From Lichenostomus cassidix (lineage: Eukaryota > Chordata > Aves > Passeriformes > Meliphagidae): a stretch of DNA of 64,000 bases. Positions within the stretch are counted from its first letter, which is position 1; every line of letters starts with the position of its first letter. The notes under the pieces are model-generated. The model made no database searches and was not told the origin of the DNA. It saw nothing but the letters and a program-made list of their open reading frames with translations. The DNA lies in the NCBI GenBank assembly GCA_008360975.2, contig CM039202.1, positions 5,156,128-5,220,127 on the forward strand. Reading direction: 5' to 3'. A program made the translations under genes and the position numbers. This document shows positions 11,941 to 21,234 of the stretch, piece after piece.

Positions 11941-12229
11941 ACTTGGGTGCCTCAGGGCAAACCCGGGGGCCCTTCCCCCTACGGAAGCTGCCACTCCCTA
12001 GCCCTGCGGCTTTCCTGCCGCTGACTCAGGTCTTTTTCTGCTACACTGGGGCTCCATATCCCCCTGCCTACCCAGACACACTGCAGCTCCTGCCACAGCT
12101 GAAGAGTTTCTACCACCTCTTGCTTGCTACCCCGGGTGAACCAGCTCTGCTGTTCCAGCCTGTTGCTCAGAAGTCTCCTGCTGCAGCTCATCGTCCCGCG
12201 CTGCCCCCCCCCACTCCCGAAGTCTAGCT
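11941..12229. other. C-rich LTR-associated stretch
   Basis: This C-rich sequence lies between two LTR pieces and is probably a diverged upstream part of the family B LTR that follows. The open frames across it are compositional and have no recognised domain. Confidence 0.3.
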
Positions 12230-12613
12230 CCTCTGTTGTTACTGCCTGAAGGAGTCGCACCCTGCCTCGCGCCACAGCGCCCCCTACAGCTGCTTGGGAG
12301 TCATTACACATGCCCTAACTGGCTGGGTGCCCAACAGCACCCCTGCTGGCTGTGACTGTAACTGCACCAAAGGGGAAAGTGCCTGGCAGCCCAGAGAAAG
12401 CTGCCACCGAGTTTTCTGGTTTTTGTTTGTTGTTGCTGCTTGTTTGCCTCATTATAGATACTAGTAAAGAACTGTTATTCCTTTTCCCAAATCTTTGCCT
12501 GAAAGCCCTTGATTTCAAAGTTATAATAATTCAGTGGGAAGGGGGGTCATACTCTCTATTCTAAGGGAGGTTCTCACCTTCCTTAACAGACATCTGTCTT
12601 TCAAGCCAAGACA
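12230..12613 (+). mobile_element. LTR family B, copy 2 (3' portion)
   Basis: Reading from 'CGCGCCACAGCGCC' to the terminal 'TTTCAAGCCAAGACA', this matches the reverse complement of 9454-9850. The two copies form an inverted pair about 1.9 kb apart. The 5' half is missing or too diverged to recognise. Confidence 0.7.
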
Positions 12614-12619
12614 GCACCA

Positions 12620-13300
12620 GTTTAGGACTGGGCCTTTTCCCTTTCTCTTCTCCTGCAGGACCAACAATGGAGCAATTAACCTTGTACTGTAGATTGATAT
12701 TGATGTCAGGAATTTTGACTGTGTGTCGCTATTTTTTGCCTGGTTGTTTTATAATTTGTACCTATCACTATTGATCAAGATGTTTTGGTAATGTTTCATT
12801 TGTGCCTTCCTCCTGTTAGATGTGAACTATTGTAATAAGACTCCAAACTTAGGTTGAGAGCTAGTGCAAAGATTTGCAAGAATATGGGGATCTCACAGCC
12901 AAGGGCTTTGCCTTACCGTGCCCCAGTTTGCACAGGAAGGAATAAGATTCTTTCTGCTGCCTGTAAATTTGTCTGCTCTGATGTTTATTACTTGCAACAT
13001 TCAACTTGAGGACACCCTGCCTGAGACATGGATTATATTTGGTAATAGAACTTTGAATAAAATTATGTGTACTTGCTGTAATGGTAATGTCTTCAACACC
13101 TTATATTTTTCTCAGTGTGGTACCCCATGAAAGGAATTGGCCTGCATACAGATGGCCAAGCAAAGATGAAGGAAGTTGCTGCCCAGACAGCTGAACTACT
13201 CTCATCAATGCAACCAAAAGATTGATTCAATGAATTGTACCTTGGACCACAGATTTCTTCTCTTTTGAAATTCTTGGGACTCTCAGGGTGGGGAAAGTGG
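12620..13300 (+). pseudogene. Possible env-region ERV remnant ending in a polypurine tract
   Basis: Broken + frames contain several Cys and N-linked glycosylation-like triplets but no domain that can be named. The stretch ends in a purine-rich run 'GGGTGGGGAAAGTGG' at 13286-13300, directly before an LTR start (TGTCCC at 13302). That is the position of a retroviral polypurine tract, so the stretch is probably the 3' end of an ERV internal region. Confidence 0.35.
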
Positions 13301-13301
13301 T

Positions 13302-14230
13302 TGTCCCAAACTGGGAGTGTGGCATTGGTCAGATTCAATTTAAATGATGGATGTGGCCACTACTTGCTGTATATGACTGCTGTATATAGCTGCTTGCTGT
13401 GTTCTGCTTCCTCCCAGTTCCCTCCCTCTGCCTACTGCATAAGGACCACTGCAGCAATAAATGAGCCCCTGTGTCCAGCCAACTGTAAGGAATGTTTGAG
13501 CCATGGATGGGTGTGGAGCACCAGACATACACCTGTTTAGTCTTAAACATTCTAACTGCTGAGACAAGAAAGTTGTGATTGCAAGAAAGGGTCCCATAGA
13601 GGCGGGGCTGTGCTGTGATGACCCAGCTGCCTGCTCCACCTTAAGACGGAGTCTCAGTTCTCCCTGACTCATGTCCTGCAGGGCTCAAAGGGCTGGCTGT
13701 TCATGCCTGAACAAAACAGCAAAAAATCTAGTTTACATAAGAGGCATATGCCAGATTAAGGAAGTGGATCAGTTCCCCTCTTTTCTCTTTTTCCTCTTTT
13801 TCGCTTTGTCTCACCACTGCAGCTTCGGACAATTGATGCAGAAAGACCAATGCAGGGTCTGAAGACTGGCGATCTTTGTTCTCTCCCTCTCTTCTGCCTT
13901 TGTTTTCTCCTCCCTTGCTTTGTTTGGGCAAAGTGCAGCTATCATATTCCACTGCTTACTCTGTATGGGAATTTTGTTGTGAGAAGTGTGTTGAGCTTGG
14001 TAGCCAGGACCTTTGAGATGTGGTGTTTTGGGGGTTTGGGAGCTTATTGATTGTACTGTAAAATTTAAGGGCTTGTTGGCCAACATCTTTTGAGTCTAAA
14101 CAGTGTCTGATTGCCAAAGCGAAGGTGACTGCACAATAAAGCACGGAAGTTCCTTGACACGTCTGGGGTCTTTTTCAGCCCGATGAGAATTTACAATGAG
14201 CATTGCACTCCTGACCGGTGGGTTGTGACA
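13302..14230 (+). mobile_element. LTR (candidate 3' LTR)
   Basis: It begins TGTCCCAAAC right after a polypurine run and ends GGTTGTGACA, so the termini are a TGTC...GACA inverted repeat. AATAAA signals occur at about 13457 and at 14135-14140. The second, followed by ~90 bases, fits the R-U5 end. A + strand gag-like scrap, a possible env region and this LTR may be parts of one eroded provirus, but LTR pairing with 7682-8012 is unproven. Confidence 0.5.
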
Positions 14231-14729
14231 CCTCCCTTTCTTTCCTCCTCTATCCTGGAACCCCCTAATATCCTCCAGAAACTCCCAAATTCCCCTGGCA
14301 CTCCACAGATCTTCTAACAACTTCCCTAAATCCACCCTGGGAACCCCCCAGATCCCCCTAATACCCCCAGAACCCTCCCAAACTGCCCCTGGGACCCTCC
14401 CAAATCCACCCCAGGACTCCCAGTGTTCCCCAGGATGCCTTTGGATCTCCCCAGTCCCATAGGGATGCCTTGGTAGCCTCCAACAGCCCCTCCAGAGTCC
14501 CTCAAATTCATCTCAGGACCCCCAACATCCATCAGGCCCTCCCCACCAAGTCAACCCCTGGCATCCTCCCAGGCCCCCCAAATCTACCCAGGGTTCCTCC
14601 AAGTCAGCCTTGGAAACCCCAAATCCCCCCACACCCCCAACATCCCCTGGGACACTGCACCTCCCCTTGACCCCCAAATCCACCCTGCACCCCCTAAATC
14701 AGCCCTGGGATATTCACAAACAACCTGTG
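14231..14729. repeat. C-rich degenerate repeat ('CCCTCCAAATCCACCC' theme)
   Basis: Loose repeats of 'GGGACCC(C/T)CCAAATCCACC' run to the provirus edge and resume right after the provirus (21235-21830). The ERVL therefore split one continuous repeat field. There is no gene. Pro/Ser-rich open frames here are compositional. Confidence 0.7.
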
Positions 14730-15324
14730 TGTCCCGGGTTAATGATAAGACTCTCTCTCCTCCGAGAGCGAAGGGCCCCGACACCCCCTCCCCCACCCAC
14801 AACAGAACCTCTTAGATGGAAGTGAAGAAAAAACTATTTATTTGACAAAACCACGCAGAGTGCCCTGCAAGGCACAGGGGAAGGGGAAAACCAAGGTGAA
14901 AAGGAGTTATTCAACCTGATTAAAAAGTCCTTTTCTCAGACGCAGTCCCTCTCCTCCTCGCCCCCCACCCGGGGCCGGGTGGAGCTCCCTGGAGAGCTCT
15001 GCTGTCCTCTGGCCCTCCTGGGTCTCCGGGTGGCAAAGCAGATCGAAGAGAAGGGGTCCGAACGAGGAAAAAAAGAAGAAGAATGGAAAAAACGGGAACA
15101 GAGCTCACTCCGACCCCCGTCCAGCACGCAGTCTCTGCCGAGCGACGAATCCTCCCCCGGAGCGAGGCTTGGGGAAAATGTTTTCAAAACAACCCGCGTT
15201 TCTCTCTGCGGCTGGGTGCAGTTAAAGAGACAGGACCACACATTTTTACACATTTTTTTTTCTTTCTTGGGCATATAAGCCAACGATAGGGGATAAAGGA
15301 TTATCATAACATCAATCCAAGACA
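14730..15324 (-). repeat. 3' LTR of the ERVL provirus
   Basis: The minus-strand sequence begins TGTCTTGGATTGATG and ends AACCCGGGACA. The poly(A) signal is TTTATT on the plus strand at 14837-14842. It matches 20644-21234 almost base for base. Differences include a small indel zone near 15070 and single substitutions. Confidence 0.93.
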
Positions 15325-15335
15325 TTCCACCCCTT
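15325..15335 (-). other. Polypurine tract of the ERVL provirus
   Basis: AAGGGGTGGAA on the minus strand directly abuts the 3' LTR start. The same context (AAGTGGTGGAA) precedes the 3' LTR at 57503, so it is conserved between copies. Confidence 0.85.
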
Positions 15336-15383
15336 ATTCCATAGCGTTGGCTTAAGGCCCACCCTAACATCTTCCAACTTTAA

Positions 15384-15484
15384 ACACACACACATATATA
15401 TACACATATATACATACATACACACATACATATATACATATATACACATATACATATATACACATATACATATATACACATAAC
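15384..15484. repeat. TA/CA microsatellite (TATACACATA type)
   Basis: This is an irregular run of TATACA, CATATA and CACATA between the pol end and the polypurine tract. The related ERVL copy has a TATATG run at the same place (57400-57440), so it appears to be part of the element's 3' untranslated region. Confidence 0.9.
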
Positions 15485-15532
15485 TATGTACCAATGTCAT
15501 TCGGTGAAAGGTGGTATGTTGCCATCCCAACC

Positions 15533-15816
15533 TTACATGTGGCCTTCACCCAAAATTAAATTTCCCTGAGGGACACATCGTGTTTTTCCATCTTCCTGCA
15601 TTATCCACCAAGTACACCCTGGTCCCTGAGCAAAGACAACCCCACGGATGGGTTTGTCTTCATGTGTGGCAGAATCAATCCAGACAGTTTTCCCTAACAA
15701 GCCTCTGGCATGTACTGCTGGGACCTTATCTCCATCCACTGTATGTAGAAGCTCAGATTGGGCAGGACCTGCTCGGTTGATGGAGCCTCGGGTATTGACT
15801 AACCAGGTGGCCTCTG
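15533..15816 (-). pseudogene. Integrase C-terminal tail, out of frame with ORF2
   Basis: An open frame on the minus strand from about 15816 to 15533 carries the conserved ERVL segment with 'DGDKVPAVHARGLLGKTVW' and 'FAQGPGCTW', also seen at 57150-57320 and 38840-39000. It is in a different frame from ORF2, whose stop lies at 15817. The frame change falls at roughly 15820-15860 and probably reflects a small indel in this copy. Confidence 0.8.
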
Positions 15817-18800
15817 CTAAATGTCGCTCCCAATTCTTATAAGTTCCCCCATCAATGCCTTTAGGGTGGTTTTTAACAGTCCATTATACCGTTCCACTTT
15901 GCCAGCGTCTGGTGCATGATAGGGAATGTGGTACACCCACTCAATGCCATGTTCCCTAGCCCAGTTGTTTATGAGGCTATTTTTAAAATGAGTTCCGTTA
16001 TCTGACTCAATTCTCTCAGGGGTACCATGCCTCCACAGGACTTGGTTTTCAAGGCCCAGGATGGTGTTACGAGCAGTGGCATGAGGCACAGGGTAGGTTT
16101 CCAGCCACCCCGTGGTGGCTTCTACCATTTTGAGCACATAGCGCTTGCCATGGCGGGTTTGAGGCAGTGTGATGTAATCAATCTGCCAGGCCTCTCCATA
16201 CTTATATTTAGACCACCTTCCACCATACCACAGAGGTTTCACCCGCTTGGCTTGCTTGATGGCAGCACACGTTTCACAGTCATGGATAACTTGAGAGATA
16301 CAGTCCATGGTTAGATCCACCCCTCGGTCTCGTGCCCACTTATAGGTGGCATCTCTGCCCTGATGGCCTGAGGCATCATGGGCCCATCGAGCTAGGAATA
16401 AATCTCCTTTATGCTGCCAATCCAAGTCTGCCTGGGACACCTTTATCTTTGCAGCCTGATCTACCTGTTCGTTGTTTCGGTGTTCCTCATTAGCTCGACT
16501 CTTGGGGACATGGGCGTCTACATGGCGGACCTTCACAGGTAGTCTCTCTGCTCGGCTAGCGATGTCTTTCCACTCTTCAGCTGCCCAAATTGGTTTTCCC
16601 CTACGCTGCCAACCAGCCTCCTTCCACTTTTCCAGCCAACCCCACAGAGCATTGGCTACCATCCATGAATCAGTATAAAGGTAGAGCTTTGGCCATTTCT
16701 CCCTTTCAGCAATGTCCAGGGCTAACTGAACGGCTTTGAGCTCAGCGAATTGGCTCGATCCACCCTCTTCTTCCCTAGCTTCTGCAACCCGTCGTGTAGG
16801 GGTCCACACAGCTGCTTTCCATTTTCGTTTTGTCCCTACAAGATGACAGGAACCATCTGTGAAAAGAGCGTAGCGTGTTTCGTCTGCTGGCAGTTGGTTG
16901 TATGGTGGGGCTTCCTCTGCACGGGTCACCTGTTCCAGCTCCTCTTCCTCAATCAGACTAAAATTTTCACCTTCAGGCCAATTTGTAATTATTTCCAAAA
17001 TCCCAGGGCGATTCAGATTTCCCATACGGGCGCGCTGTGTGATAAGGGCAATCCATTTGCTCCATGTGCCATTGGTGGCATGATGAGTATAGGGAACCTC
17101 TGCTTTAAACATCCACCCCAGCACCGGTAGTCGAGGTGCCAGGAGGAGTTGTGCTTCTGTGCCAATTACCTCTGAGGCAGCTTGGACTCCTTCGTATGCT
17201 GCTAGGATTTCTTTCTCTGTTGGGGTGTAGTTGGCTTCAGACCCTCTGTAACTTCGGCTCCAAAATCCCAGTGGTCGGCCTCGAGTCTCACCAGGCACCT
17301 TCTGCCAAAGGCTCCAGGACAGGCCATGGCTCCCAGCTGCAGAGTAAAGCACATTCTTTACTTCTGGCCCTGTCCTGACTGGGCCAAGGGCTACTGCATG
17401 AGCAATCTCCTGCTTGATCTGGGTGAAAGCTTGCTGCTGTTCAGGGCCCCAGTGGAAATCATTTTTCTTACGGGTAACCAGGTAGAGAGGACTCACAATC
17501 TGGCTGTACTCAGGGATGTGCATTCTCCAAAAGTCTATAGCTCCCAGGAAAGCTTGCGTCTCCTTCTTGTTGGTTGGGGGGGACATTGTGATGATTTTAT
17601 TGATAATCTCAGTAGGAATCTGACGCCGTCCATCTTGCCACTTCACTCCTAGGAACTGGATCTCTTTGGCAGGCCCTTTGACTTTGCTCTTTTTTATAGC
17701 GAAACCGGCTTCCAGGAGAATCTGGATGATTTCCTTTCCTTTCTCAAATACTTCTTCTGCTGTGTCCCCCCACACAATGATGTCATCAATGTATTGCAAA
17801 TGTTCTGGAGCCCCACCCTTTTCCAATGCAGCCTGGATCAGTCCATGACAAATGGTGGGACTGTGTTTCCACCCCTGGGGCAGTCGGTTCCATGTGTACT
17901 GCACGCCCCTCCAAGTGAAAGCAAACTGAGGTCTGCACTCTGCTGCCAGAGGAATGGAGAAAAACGCATTTGCAATGTCAATAGTGGCGTACCACTTTGC
18001 TGCCTTGGACTCTAGCTCATACTGGAGCTCCAGCATGTCTGGCACAGCAGCACTCAGAGGTGAAGTCACCTCATTCAAGGCACGATAGCCCACAGTCAAT
18101 CTCCATTCTCCTTCAGATTTTCGCACAGGCCAGATGGGACTGTTAAAGGATGAGTGGGTCCTGCTGACCACCCCTTGGCTCTCCAGCTCACGGATTAGTT
18201 TGTGAATGGGAATCACGGCATCACGAGTTGTCCGGTACTGTCGGCGGTGCACAATCGAGGTTGCAATTGGGACTTGTTGCTCTTCCCCTTTCAGGAGTCC
18301 TACTGCAGATGGGTTCTCTGACAGTCCAGGCAAGGTGTTCAATTGTTTTATGCCCTCTGTCTCTACAGCAGCTATCCCAAATGCCCACTTGAGTCCCTTT
18401 GGGTCTTTGAAATATCCATTTCGGAGGAAGTCTATACCCAAAATACATGGAGCCTCTGGGCCAGTCACAATGGAATGTTCTTTCCACTCTCTTCCAGTCA
18501 GGCTCACCTCAGCTTTCACCAGGGTCAAGTCTTGTGATCCTCCTGTAACGCCGGAAATAGAAATAGGTTCAGTCCCCACATGTCTCGATGGGATTATCGT
18601 GCATTGTGCACCAGTGTCAACTAAAGGCTCGTATTCTTGTGGCTCTGATGTGCCAGGCCACCGAATCCACACTGTCCAAAAAATTTGGTTTTCCCTGGCC
18701 TCTACCTGGCTAGAGGCAGGGCCTCTCCAACCATGGTGGGTATTTGTGTTAGAGGTTCCTTCAACGGAATCAGACATATTGAGTAGAGCTACTTCCCTTC

Positions 18801-19773
18801 TGGTGGAGTTCCTTCTCTGAGTCTTGCCCTCCTTCAATTCACGCACTCGTCGTGCCAGGACAGCAGTGGGTTGTCCATCCCACCTGTTCATGTTTTCTCC
18901 ACTGTCACACAGGAAATACCACAACTCATGTCGAGGGATATATCCAGTTCTCATAGCTGAGGAGCGTCTACGTGGGGTAGCAGAACCTCTGGTCTGTACT
19001 GCTGAGATTTGGAGAAGGCTGTCTTTAATCTCTTTACTGAGTTTCTCATGATTCTTCTCTATCTTATTTTCTAGTTTCTGCAGATTTGTTTCCACAGCTG
19101 AGATTCTTGCATTCATTGGGCTATGCACGACATCTGCATATGCTCGGAGTTTCCTTGTCATATCATGCACAGTCTCATGCCCGTCATCTTGCTTCATAAT
19201 GGCTAAAGCAGAAGCATACCCTGATGGCCCAAGCTTTAGGAGTTTCCGCCACATCACAGGTGTACATTCTATCCTATCTGGGTCTATAATCGGATATGGG
19301 TTTGCTATGTCCTCTGAGAAGACAATTTCTACCACCGCCATTTCTCTCAAGCGTTGAATCCCTTGTTCTATGGTTCTCCACTGGGTTTGTTGCGAATAGA
19401 GATCGTCGGGATGTAGGTATCTTTCCCTCGCAGCTCTGATAGCTCGTCTCCAGAGGCTGCTGCAGTCAGGCCCATCTCGTATAGTTTGGTTGATATCTGG
19501 GTCACGTGACACAGTCCCTAAATGCCTTGCCTCAGTAGGATCTAGGAGTGTAACATCGCCTGCAGCATCCCAAAGACGGACTAACCAACTAATCACAGAT
19601 TCATCATCTCGTTGGACATAATCTTTTCTTAGGCTGTGAAGGTCTCTCACATTCATGGATTCAACAATGACCTCTGACTCAGTTGCTGACCTTGAGGGTC
19701 CCTCCCCACTGTCATCTGGGCGATCAGTCTTAAATTGGGCTTTCCTGCTCCTTGTAATAGGAGCAACTGCCAC
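15817..19773 (-). CDS. ERVL-like Gag-Pro-Pol in one open frame (1318 codons)
   Basis: A single uninterrupted frame carries a capsid-like Gag (about residues 35-150, 'VRDLHSLRKDYVQ'), then a basic coiled segment (220-255). Protease is marked by VDTGAQ near 385-390 and 'ILGIDFL' near 444-450. RT has TIDIANAFF (about 597) and YIDD (661-664). RNase H has TDGS (about 971) and YTDSW (about 1034). Integrase has a HDASGH...CETC zinc site (1132-1169) and a D, D-35-E core (QIDY, ESDNG, KVERYN). The catalytic residues are all present. The codon at 19773 is GTG; the frame is open upstream to about 19895 and overlaps the end of ORF1, and the first in-frame ATG is at residue 40. The frame ends early in the integrase C-terminus because of a frame change. 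No nucleocapsid zinc knuckle is seen. Confidence 0.9.
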   Translation of the reverse strand: MAVAPITRSRKAQFKTDRPDDSGEGPSRSATESEVIVESMNVRDLHSLRKDYVQRDDESVISWLVRLWDAAGDVTLLDPTEARHLGTVSRDPDINQTIRDGPDCSSLWRRAIRAARERYLHPDDLYSQQTQWRTIEQGIQRLREMAVVEIVFSEDIANPYPIIDPDRIECTPVMWRKLLKLGPSGYASALAIMKQDDGHETVHDMTRKLRAYADVVHSPMNARISAVETNLQKLENKIEKNHEKLSKEIKDSLLQISAVQTRGSATPRRRSSAMRTGYIPRHELWYFLCDSGENMNRWDGQPTAVLARRVRELKEGKTQRRNSTRREVALLNMSDSVEGTSNTNTHHGWRGPASSQVEARENQIFWTVWIRWPGTSEPQEYEPLVDTGAQCTIIPSRHVGTEPISISGVTGGSQDLTLVKAEVSLTGREWKEHSIVTGPEAPCILGIDFLRNGYFKDPKGLKWAFGIAAVETEGIKQLNTLPGLSENPSAVGLLKGEEQQVPIATSIVHRRQYRTTRDAVIPIHKLIRELESQGVVSRTHSSFNSPIWPVRKSEGEWRLTVGYRALNEVTSPLSAAVPDMLELQYELESKAAKWYATIDIANAFFSIPLAAECRPQFAFTWRGVQYTWNRLPQGWKHSPTICHGLIQAALEKGGAPEHLQYIDDIIVWGDTAEEVFEKGKEIIQILLEAGFAIKKSKVKGPAKEIQFLGVKWQDGRRQIPTEIINKIITMSPPTNKKETQAFLGAIDFWRMHIPEYSQIVSPLYLVTRKKNDFHWGPEQQQAFTQIKQEIAHAVALGPVRTGPEVKNVLYSAAGSHGLSWSLWQKVPGETRGRPLGFWSRSYRGSEANYTPTEKEILAAYEGVQAASEVIGTEAQLLLAPRLPVLGWMFKAEVPYTHHATNGTWSKWIALITQRARMGNLNRPGILEIITNWPEGENFSLIEEEELEQVTRAEEAPPYNQLPADETRYALFTDGSCHLVGTKRKWKAAVWTPTRRVAEAREEEGGSSQFAELKAVQLALDIAEREKWPKLYLYTDSWMVANALWGWLEKWKEAGWQRRGKPIWAAEEWKDIASRAERLPVKVRHVDAHVPKSRANEEHRNNEQVDQAAKIKVSQADLDWQHKGDLFLARWAHDASGHQGRDATYKWARDRGVDLTMDCISQVIHDCETCAAIKQAKRVKPLWYGGRWSKYKYGEAWQIDYITLPQTRHGKRYVLKMVEATTGWLETYPVPHATARNTILGLENQVLWRHGTPERIESDNGTHFKNSLINNWAREHGIEWVYHIPYHAPDAGKVERYNGLLKTTLKALMGELIRIGSDI

Positions 19774-19877
19774 TGGCTTAGGCTCCCTTACTTCCTGTTC
19801 TATAATATCCGACAGTGTACGATAAGCATATGCCAGGGCCCAACATATTGCACTGCAGTTGTCTCTGCACTTCTCTT

Positions 19878-20504
19878 TCAGATACTTCCCACCTCAGATG
19901 GTCTCGGGATTTGTCCAGGGGGAAATTCCCAGTCTATTGGGTCAGAGAATTTATTTAAAGTTTTACCTATGTCCTCCCATACTCCACACCATTCAAATTT
20001 CCTCACATCTGGATTAGGTGCCTGCTCCTGCTCAGCCCCTCTGGACTTCTCAGCCCTCATTCTGGTAAAACTAAACATCATATACATGGAACCTCCTAGG
20101 TAAAGCACCTGTACAACCAAGTTAATGGTCTCTTTAACATCCAGGGGAAACTGAATATTCGCAAAAGATGATATACCAGATTTAAAGGGAAAGAGATGGG
20201 TGAGGAGCCAGGAAGCTTCACCCTCTACTTCTCTAACAGGTTGGGTAATATTACTAACAAAACTCCAAAACAGGTTACTAAAACTAGAGGAGGAAACCAA
20301 CAGAGCATGTACATCTTTAACTGTGTCCCATACCTTCTTACAGATCGTCAGTATCACACACATTACTATAACAAGCCAGAGTCGTGTCCCTGATTGGTGG
20401 AAATTATACATTAGGGACAAGATTGCCCCTACCTGTTGGTAGGGAAACAAACCTATGTGCCAAACAGACAGTATTACATCAAACAACCTCCCATCAAACA
20501 GCAT
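19878..20504 (-). CDS. ERVL ORF1: 208-residue protein with membrane-like segments
   Basis: This ATG-started frame lies about 140 nt after the 5' LTR. It has clear hydrophobic segments at about 42-55 ('LWLVIVMCVILTI') and 127-146, further hydrophobic stretches at 9-34 and 75-86, and a charged C-terminal third with 'RMRAEKSRGAEQEQ'. It occupies the place of the Gag N-terminal (matrix) region but does not look like a classic matrix. A diverged homologue lies at 50650-51617, so it belongs to the family. Its stop overlaps the opening of the Gag-Pol frame, which suggests translational coupling or frameshifting. The function is unknown. Confidence 0.75.
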   Translation of the reverse strand: MLFDGRLFDVILSVWHIGLFPYQQVGAILSLMYNFHQSGTRLWLVIVMCVILTICKKVWDTVKDVHALLVSSSSFSNLFWSFVSNITQPVREVEGEASWLLTHLFPFKSGISSFANIQFPLDVKETINLVVQVLYLGGSMYMMFSFTRMRAEKSRGAEQEQAPNPDVRKFEWCGVWEDIGKTLNKFSDPIDWEFPPGQIPRPSEVGSI

Positions 20505-20628
20505 AGTGACTACTGATGGCTGTAATTCAATACCAAGTGTTTAAAACCAGAATGCAATTATTAGGGTTTTTTCTTCACTTTCTCTAACCCCACAAAATGT
20601 GTAGAACAAGTAATCAAGGCCCCCTAAG
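20505..20628 (-). other. Provirus leader between primer-binding site and ORF1
   Basis: This short untranslated leader, read 20628 to 20505, lies between the primer-binding site and the ORF1 ATG. No splice donor can be called with confidence. Confidence 0.5.
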
Positions 20629-20640
20629 TTGGGCGCCAAA
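20621..20640 (-). other. Primer-binding site of the ERVL provirus
   Basis: TTTGGCGCCCAACTTAGGGG on the minus strand lies 3 bases after the 5' LTR. The TGGCGCCCAAC core is the pattern of tRNA-primed retroviral binding sites, most like lysine-tRNA types. The exact tRNA was not determined. Confidence 0.75.
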
Positions 20641-20643
20641 TAC

Positions 20644-21234
20644 TGTCCCGGGTTAATGATAAGACTCTCTCTCCTCCGAGAGCGAAGGGCCCCGACACCC
20701 CCTCCCCCACCCACAACAGAACCTCTTAGATGGAAGTGAAGAAAAAACTATTTATTTGACAAAACCACGCAGAGTGCTCTGCAAGGCACAGGGGAAGGGG
20801 AAAACCAAGGTGAAAAGGAGTTATTCAACCTGATTAAAAAGTCCTTTTCTCAGACGCAGCCCCTCTCCTCCTCGCCTCCCCCCGGGGCCGGGTGGAGCTC
20901 CCTGGAGAGCTCTGCTGTCCTCTGGCCCTCCTGGGTCTCCGGGTGGCAAAGCAGATCGAAGAGAAGGGGTCCAAACGAGGAAAAAGAAAAAATGGGGAAA
21001 AAAACGGGAACAGAGCTCACTCCGACCCCCGTCCAGCACGCAGTCTCTGCCGGGCGATGAATCCTCCCCCGGAGCGAGGCTTGGGGAAAATGTTTTCAAA
21101 ACAACCCGCGTTTCTCTCTGCGGCTGGGTGTAGTTAAAGAGACAGGACCACACAATTTTTACACATTTTTTCTTTCTTGGGCATATAAGCCAACGATAGG
21201 GGATAAAGGATTATCATAACATCAATCCAAGACA
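20644..21234 (-). repeat. 5' LTR of the ERVL provirus
   Basis: It runs TGTCTTGGATTG...CCCGGGACA on the minus strand, 591 bp against 595 bp for the 3' LTR. The poly(A) signal is TTTATT on the plus strand at 20751-20756. It is followed by the primer-binding site. Confidence 0.93.

Larger units (their letters stand above)
14730..21234 (-). mobile_element. ERVL-like provirus, nearly complete
   Basis: On the minus strand the order is: 5' LTR (21234-20644), primer-binding site, ORF1 (20504-19878), gag-pro-pol ORF2 (from about 19880 to 15817), out-of-frame integrase tail, a TA/CA microsatellite, polypurine tract and 3' LTR (15324-14730). No env is present. The two LTRs are nearly identical in length and sequence, so insertion was recent compared with the other ERVs here. 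Flanks 14724-14729 and 21235-21240 do not form an obvious target-site duplication. The RT motif style, the missing env and related copies at 34.4-39.1 kb and 50.3-58.1 kb support an ERVL-type family. Confidence 0.9.

Noticed and set aside
15384..15484. Replication or promoter signal in the TA/CA run
   Set aside because: A simple microsatellite explains it; a similar run occurs at the same site in another ERVL copy.
18206..18820. 204-codon + frame opposite the ERVL Gag-Pol
   Set aside because: Shadow of the minus-strand Gag-Pol coding sequence.
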